A stretch of DNA of 10,429 bases, taken from the NCBI GenBank assembly GCA_902373595.1, contig CABKMX010000017.1:1-10429 (forward strand). The letters run 5' to 3'. The position numbers and the translations under genes were made by a program. The DNA is from an uncultured Christensenellaceae bacterium. GTDB lineage: Bacteria; Bacillota; Clostridia; Christensenellales; UBA3700. Shown one piece after another: positions 7,559 to 10,429 of this stretch. The notes below the pieces were generated by a model. That model made no database searches. It saw only the letters and a program-made list of their open reading frames with translations, and was not told the origin of the DNA. The stretch's first letter is position 1. Every line of letters starts with the position of its first letter.

Positions 7559-7606
7559 GCAGTCCCCGAATGACCGCGCTCTTCGGGGACTGCACCTTGC
7601 GCGGTC
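7559..7606. repeat. Perfect 12-bp hairpin with possible H-type pseudoknot
   Basis: GCAGTCCCCGAA (7559-7570) pairs exactly with TTCGGGGACTGC (7582-7593) around an 11-base loop. Within the loop GACCGCGC (7572-7579) is the exact complement of GCGCGGTC (7599-7606), which starts five bases after the stem. All twelve plus eight pairs are Watson-Crick. A five-base linker across a 12-bp stem is tight, so the two helices may be alternatives. Confidence 0.6.
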
Positions 7607-7643
7607 GCGAATGGTGAATGAGCGTGCCGCGTGGGAAGGGGTA

Positions 7644-7747
7644 TTTTAGGGGAAAACCGAAAATAGCGAGTATGAGTAACGGCGACGATTGCTTTTGCAA
7701 TCACCGCCGTTGCGATTCGAAGCGTTGTTTTCGGGTGTCCCCTAAAA
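7644..7747. mobile_element. 104-bp MITE-like palindromic element spanning the end of the helicase-loader gene
   Basis: The ends are imperfect 20-bp terminal inverted repeats: TTTTAGGGGA plus AAACCGAAAA on the left, and TTTTAGGGGA plus CACCCGAAAA reading inward from the right, 18 of 20 identical. The centre is a second hairpin, AACGGCG/CGCCGTT then GATTGC/GCAATC around TTTT (7678-7711). The right repeat includes the TAG stop of the DnaC-like gene (7744-7742). There is no transposase and no clear target-site duplication, so it could instead be a 3'-end RNA structure of that gene. Confidence 0.45.
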
Positions 7748-8683
7748 GCGAAGCAACCTCAAATTATCCCCATTGAGCACATAAGACTTCGCGTAGCTCT
7801 TGTTGAGCATGCGAGAGATCGTCCTTTCGCCGTAGCGCGCCATCAATGCCTCGGGCGCGAGGTTGGACGTCACAATCGTCCGCTTGCCGCGCGAAATGCG
7901 CGTGTCGATGACGTTGTAGAGATATTCGCAAGTGACGTTGCGAAGCACGTTCTCCGTGCCCAGGTCGTCGATGACCAGCAGGTCGCTGTCGGTGACGGGC
8001 TCCATAATCGAAGCGCGCGCGGCGAGGGGAGAGGTGTGATATTTGAGCATCGCGTTGTTGAATTCGAACGCGGTCATAAAACAGACGGATTTGCCGAGCG
8101 AGAGCAATTCGTTCGCCGCCGCATAGGCGAGCGAGGACTTGCCTATCCCCGGTTTGCCGCACAAAAAAATCACCTTGACGCTTGTCGTGTCAAAGCCGGC
8201 GCAAAATTCCTTGAAACGAGTGTAGAGCAAGCCGAGCTCTTCCTTTTGAGAACAGTCGAGCGTGGCGGAACGGTCGTCCGCAAAGGTGAACGGGGGGATG
8301 TTGTGTGCGCCGCACTCGGCTTTGAGCATGTCGATGAATTGCGCCTTGACGCAGTCGCAAGGCTCGCCGTCCTTGTCAAAGCCAATGTCGCGGCACTTAT
8401 CGCAGCGATAGTGAACGGACACGTCGGCGCCGAGCCGTTTGAGCGCGGCATCGTAGGCGGCTTGCGCTTTTTGGAGACCTGTTTCGAGTTTTGACGTGCT
8501 TTCGCCGCGAGCGCGAGCGGAGGCGAGGGCGATGTTAGCCTTTGCGAGAGCGCGCTCCGCCTCGGCAAAGCCCTTGTCCTCGCGTGCCTTTGCAAGGCGG
8601 CGCGCCGCGTCCGTCTGCTCCAAACGGCGAAGTTCGGTTTGACTTGCCCTCAATTGTGCCTTGATCTTGTCGCGTGCGTTCAT
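7742..8683 (-). CDS. DnaC/DnaI-like replicative helicase loader, AAA+ ATPase
   Basis: 313 residues. An N-terminal charged Ala/Lys/Glu-rich stretch (1-85) is probably coiled coil. A Cys cluster follows (Cys94, Cys97, Cys109, Cys111), like the zinc-binding module of DnaI. Then an AAA+ domain (about 140-300) has Walker A GKPGIGKS (176-183), Walker B LLVIDD (235-240) and sensor-1 TSN (272-274). It should load the replicative helicase at the origin or during restart, together with the DnaD-like protein encoded just upstream. The ATG at 8683 follows that gene's TGA by one base and has a GGGGGG ribosome binding site about 6 bases away, so the two are co-transcribed and probably coupled. An IstB-like transposition ATPase is less likely, given the zinc module and the DnaD partner. 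The TAG stop lies in the inverted repeat of the 7644-7747 element. Confidence 0.88.
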   Translation of the reverse strand: MNARDKIKAQLRASQTELRRLEQTDAARRLAKAREDKGFAEAERALAKANIALASARARGESTSKLETGLQKAQAAYDAALKRLGADVSVHYRCDKCRDIGFDKDGEPCDCVKAQFIDMLKAECGAHNIPPFTFADDRSATLDCSQKEELGLLYTRFKEFCAGFDTTSVKVIFLCGKPGIGKSSLAYAAANELLSLGKSVCFMTAFEFNNAMLKYHTSPLAARASIMEPVTDSDLLVIDDLGTENVLRNVTCEYLYNVIDTRISRGKRTIVTSNLAPEALMARYGERTISRMLNKSYAKSYVLNGDNLRLLRF

Positions 8684-8684
8684 C

Positions 8685-10127
8685 TCAAACCCCCCAATCG
8701 TCCGTAGCGCGGATGTCGCCGAAGAAAGACGCCAGCTCTTCGCCCGTGTACTTGTGCTCCATAGCTTCGGCGCGCTTTGGCTCTTTCGCGCCTTGTCCCA
8801 TCGCCGCGCGGCTTGCGACGTCGTCCGCGCCGAACGCCTTCGCGTCGCGGCAGTCGGTCAAAATTTTGGAGATCGCGCCGAACGCCATCGGCCTGCCGGC
8901 AACGGCACGCGCCGCCGCAAGGATTGCGGCATGGTCGAACCCCCAACCCAGCCAAAGTTCGTAGGCGTCGCGGTCGGACGCGGTCACGGAACGCGAGCTG
9001 CCCGTCGCCTCGATGACCGACTTGATTGCCTTGTCTCTCTCGACCAGCGCGGTCAGATATTCGTCAATCGCCGCCACGCTCAAACAGCCGTGCTTGTAGA
9101 AGCGCGCGACCGCTGCGTTCATGCCGTTCAACGTGCGTATGCCGTTGGAAAAACAATATTCGGCAATCAATTTGAGCGCGTCGCCGTCAAAGCCCTGCGC
9201 TTGCCAAGTCCCTATGTAGTGCGAAATCACCGTGTCCAAGTTCTCGTACCTGACGCCGATGATCCGCGTCACGTCCTTCGCGAGTTCGTACAGCTCCTGC
9301 TTGCGCGCGCCGTAGTCGCGTATGCTCTCCGCGTCGAGACGGTTGGAGGTGAAAAGCTCGTCGAGAAGGGCGTCGAGCCGCTCCATGCCACCGCGCTTTT
9401 TGCACAACTTCGCCGCCGCGAGAATCGCCTCGTCCGAAAAACCCCAGCTCGACGTCCACTTGACGTAAAGCTGCTTGTCGTCGAGATCGATCGCCGACTT
9501 CTTGCCAAGCTCCTTCGCGACCTTGCGCAAACTCTCCGTCGACGCGTCCTCGAGCGCGATATGCCTCTCGGCGTCCTCGATTGTCCTTATCCCCAATGCG
9601 TACCACGCGCGCGCGACCGTCAACACATAGTTGGTGCGAATGCCGTCGCCCTTGAGACGTACGCAATAGGCGGCAATCAAAAGCAACACCTCTTGCGGCA
9701 GTCGCGTGTCGTCCAAAAATTCGTAATATTTGAGGAACTCGCTCTCCAAAAGCATGCGGCCGTCGAAAATGCGCTGCAATTGCGTATTGAAATCGGCAAA
9801 CTTCGCCGGCTTGTACATCTTCACGCTCTGCCCGGGACGATTGAAACTCACCTCGAGCGGAGAGGTGTTGACAATCGTCACCAACCCCTGATCGCGCCAA
9901 TATTCGAACGCCGCGGTCACCTGCGCCGCCGTCAGACCCAGCGCGTCGCTCATCCGCTCCAGAGTGTTGTCGCAAAGCGGCGCGCCGGCGCGGCAAAGCC
10001 ACAGTCCATACAAATAGACCTTGAGGGCGTCGCCGTCGGCGTCGGGTAGATATTCGCGAATAAAGCGGTTGTCGACGAGAGTGCACCCGTCGTCCGCCGC
10101 GTCACGCGTCAATTTGCATAATGCCAT
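8685..10127 (-). CDS. DnaD-like replication initiation protein with several DnaD (DDBH2) modules
   Basis: 480 residues. About 20-95 looks like a winged-helix N-terminal domain (DDBH1): helices ending in ALGLTAAQVTAAFEYWRDQGLV, then a short strand pair. After it I count four stretches resembling the helical DDBH2 (DnaB_2) module, each with an aromatic-led helix, a Gly turn and an EAILLxAxYC-like helix: YYEFL...VLLLIAAYC (134-155), YVKWTSSWGFSDEAILAAA (221-239), HYIGTWQAQGFDGDALKLI (303-321) and YELWLGWGFDHAAILAAA (389-406). The C-terminal tail has HKYTGEELASFFGDI (458-472). DnaD and DnaB of Bacillota remodel origin DNA and recruit helicase and loader, which fits the DnaC-like gene one base downstream. 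The ATG at 10127 has CGGAG about 9 bases upstream. At 480 residues it is longer than B. subtilis DnaD (232), nearer DnaB (472). Confidence 0.85.
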   Translation of the reverse strand: MALCKLTRDAADDGCTLVDNRFIREYLPDADGDALKVYLYGLWLCRAGAPLCDNTLERMSDALGLTAAQVTAAFEYWRDQGLVTIVNTSPLEVSFNRPGQSVKMYKPAKFADFNTQLQRIFDGRMLLESEFLKYYEFLDDTRLPQEVLLLIAAYCVRLKGDGIRTNYVLTVARAWYALGIRTIEDAERHIALEDASTESLRKVAKELGKKSAIDLDDKQLYVKWTSSWGFSDEAILAAAKLCKKRGGMERLDALLDELFTSNRLDAESIRDYGARKQELYELAKDVTRIIGVRYENLDTVISHYIGTWQAQGFDGDALKLIAEYCFSNGIRTLNGMNAAVARFYKHGCLSVAAIDEYLTALVERDKAIKSVIEATGSSRSVTASDRDAYELWLGWGFDHAAILAAARAVAGRPMAFGAISKILTDCRDAKAFGADDVASRAAMGQGAKEPKRAEAMEHKYTGEELASFFGDIRATDDWGV

Positions 10128-10144
10128 ATTTTCGCTCCGCAGAG

Positions 10145-10173
10145 TTGAAAATTGCCGCCGTTTGCCTTATAAT
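10145..10173 (+). promoter_or_regulatory. Plus-strand promoter of the lipoprotein gene
   Basis: TTGAAA (10145-10150), a 17-base spacer and TATAAT (10168-10173) match eleven of twelve consensus positions. The start site would be near 10180, a leader of about 67 nt before the ATG at 10247. It lies inside the untranslated leader of the divergent DnaD-like gene. Confidence 0.75.
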
Positions 10174-10190
10174 GGAAATGCGGTAGAATA

Positions 10191-10219
10191 ATAATAGCAC
10201 AATCGCCGCCGCTTTGCAA
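10191..10219 (-). promoter_or_regulatory. Minus-strand promoter of the DnaD/DnaC-like operon
   Basis: TTGCAA (10219-10214), a 17-base spacer and TATTAT (10196-10191), with TG one base before the -10 (extended -10). The start site would be near 10184, about 57 bases before the DnaD-like ATG. It lies to the right of the plus-strand promoter, so the two promoters face each other. Confidence 0.65.
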
Positions 10220-10246
10220 CCGCGCGGCGAAAATCAAAGGTGAATT

Positions 10247-10429
10247 ATGAAAACAAAAAAATATATCGTAGTCGCAATCGTCGCCGTCCTCGTCGTCGCG
10301 GCGGCGGTCGCCCTCACCGGCTGCGCGTCCATGCAGGGCGCATGGGCGCAAATCGGCATCAACGCAGACAAAATCACTTCCGTCACACTCGTCCGCTCGA
10401 GCGGCGTCGCAAGCGTGCTCAAACCCCTC
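10247..10429 (+). CDS. Secreted lipoprotein of unknown function, N-terminal part only
   Basis: An open frame of 61 codons from ATG at 10247 that runs off the right edge, so no stop is visible. MKTKK is followed by a hydrophobic core (residues 6-22) and the lipobox LTGC with Cys26, a classic lipoprotein signal peptide; the product should be anchored on the outer face of the membrane. The visible mature part (about 36 residues, with KITSVTLVRSSG) does not let me name a family. AAAGGTG lies about 5 bases upstream of the ATG and a strong promoter lies at 10145-10173. It is the only plus-strand gene in the window and is divergent from the DnaD/DnaC-like pair. Confidence 0.8.
   Translation, partial: MKTKKYIVVAIVAVLVVAAAVALTGCASMQGAWAQIGINADKITSVTLVRSSGVASVLKPL

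Noticed and set aside
8661..10049. 462-codon open frame on the plus strand opposite the DnaD-like gene
   Set aside because: Arg/Ala/Val-rich antisense shadow without a ribosome binding site; the minus-strand frame has a coherent domain architecture.

Overview
The window reads as a chromosomal segment of a fairly high-G+C member of the Bacillota, probably Clostridia. The evidence is a DnaD/DnaI-type replication-initiation pair, a group II ECF transporter S component, strong GGAGG-type ribosome binding sites, TTGACA/TATAAT promoters and a split MetH with its reactivation domain encoded separately. I cannot place it further. Every complete gene lies on the minus strand; only a truncated lipoprotein gene at the right edge is on the plus strand.

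Reading in the direction of transcription (right to left): (1) 7742-10127, a two-gene unit for a DnaD-like replication initiation protein and a DnaC/DnaI-like helicase-loader ATPase. (2) 6368-7279, a lone HTH-Fic fusion gene of visibly lower G+C. It sits in an island of non-coding inverted repeats and is bracketed by a 36-bp direct repeat. (3) 2035-5908, a tight operon of metF, a separate MetH reactivation-domain gene and metH, joined by two 4-nt ATGA overlaps. (4) 1339-2034, about 700 nt without a gene. It holds a perfect consensus promoter facing left, a run of hairpins, and a 206-208-nt tandem repeat (two copies plus a remnant). (5) 47-1338, a cobalamin riboswitch followed by a DUF4430 lipoprotein gene and an ECF S-component gene, a probable vitamin B12 capture and uptake module.

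The left half makes one story. The riboswitch-controlled module (5) would bring in cobalamin, and the metF-reactivase-metH operon (3) uses methylcobalamin to turn methylene-tetrahydrofolate and homocysteine into methionine. The metF operon has a leader of only about 30 nt and no room for a riboswitch, whereas the uptake genes have one.

The least explained parts are the non-coding ones. First is the 1339-2005 tract, a perfect promoter followed by structured repeats and then the riboswitch. Second is the pair of hairpin loci on either side of the Fic gene, where a loop carrying CCGCGC can pair with GCGCGG five bases after the stem, a pseudoknot-like layout. Third is a 104-bp element with 20-bp terminal inverted repeats that contains the stop codon of the helicase-loader gene.
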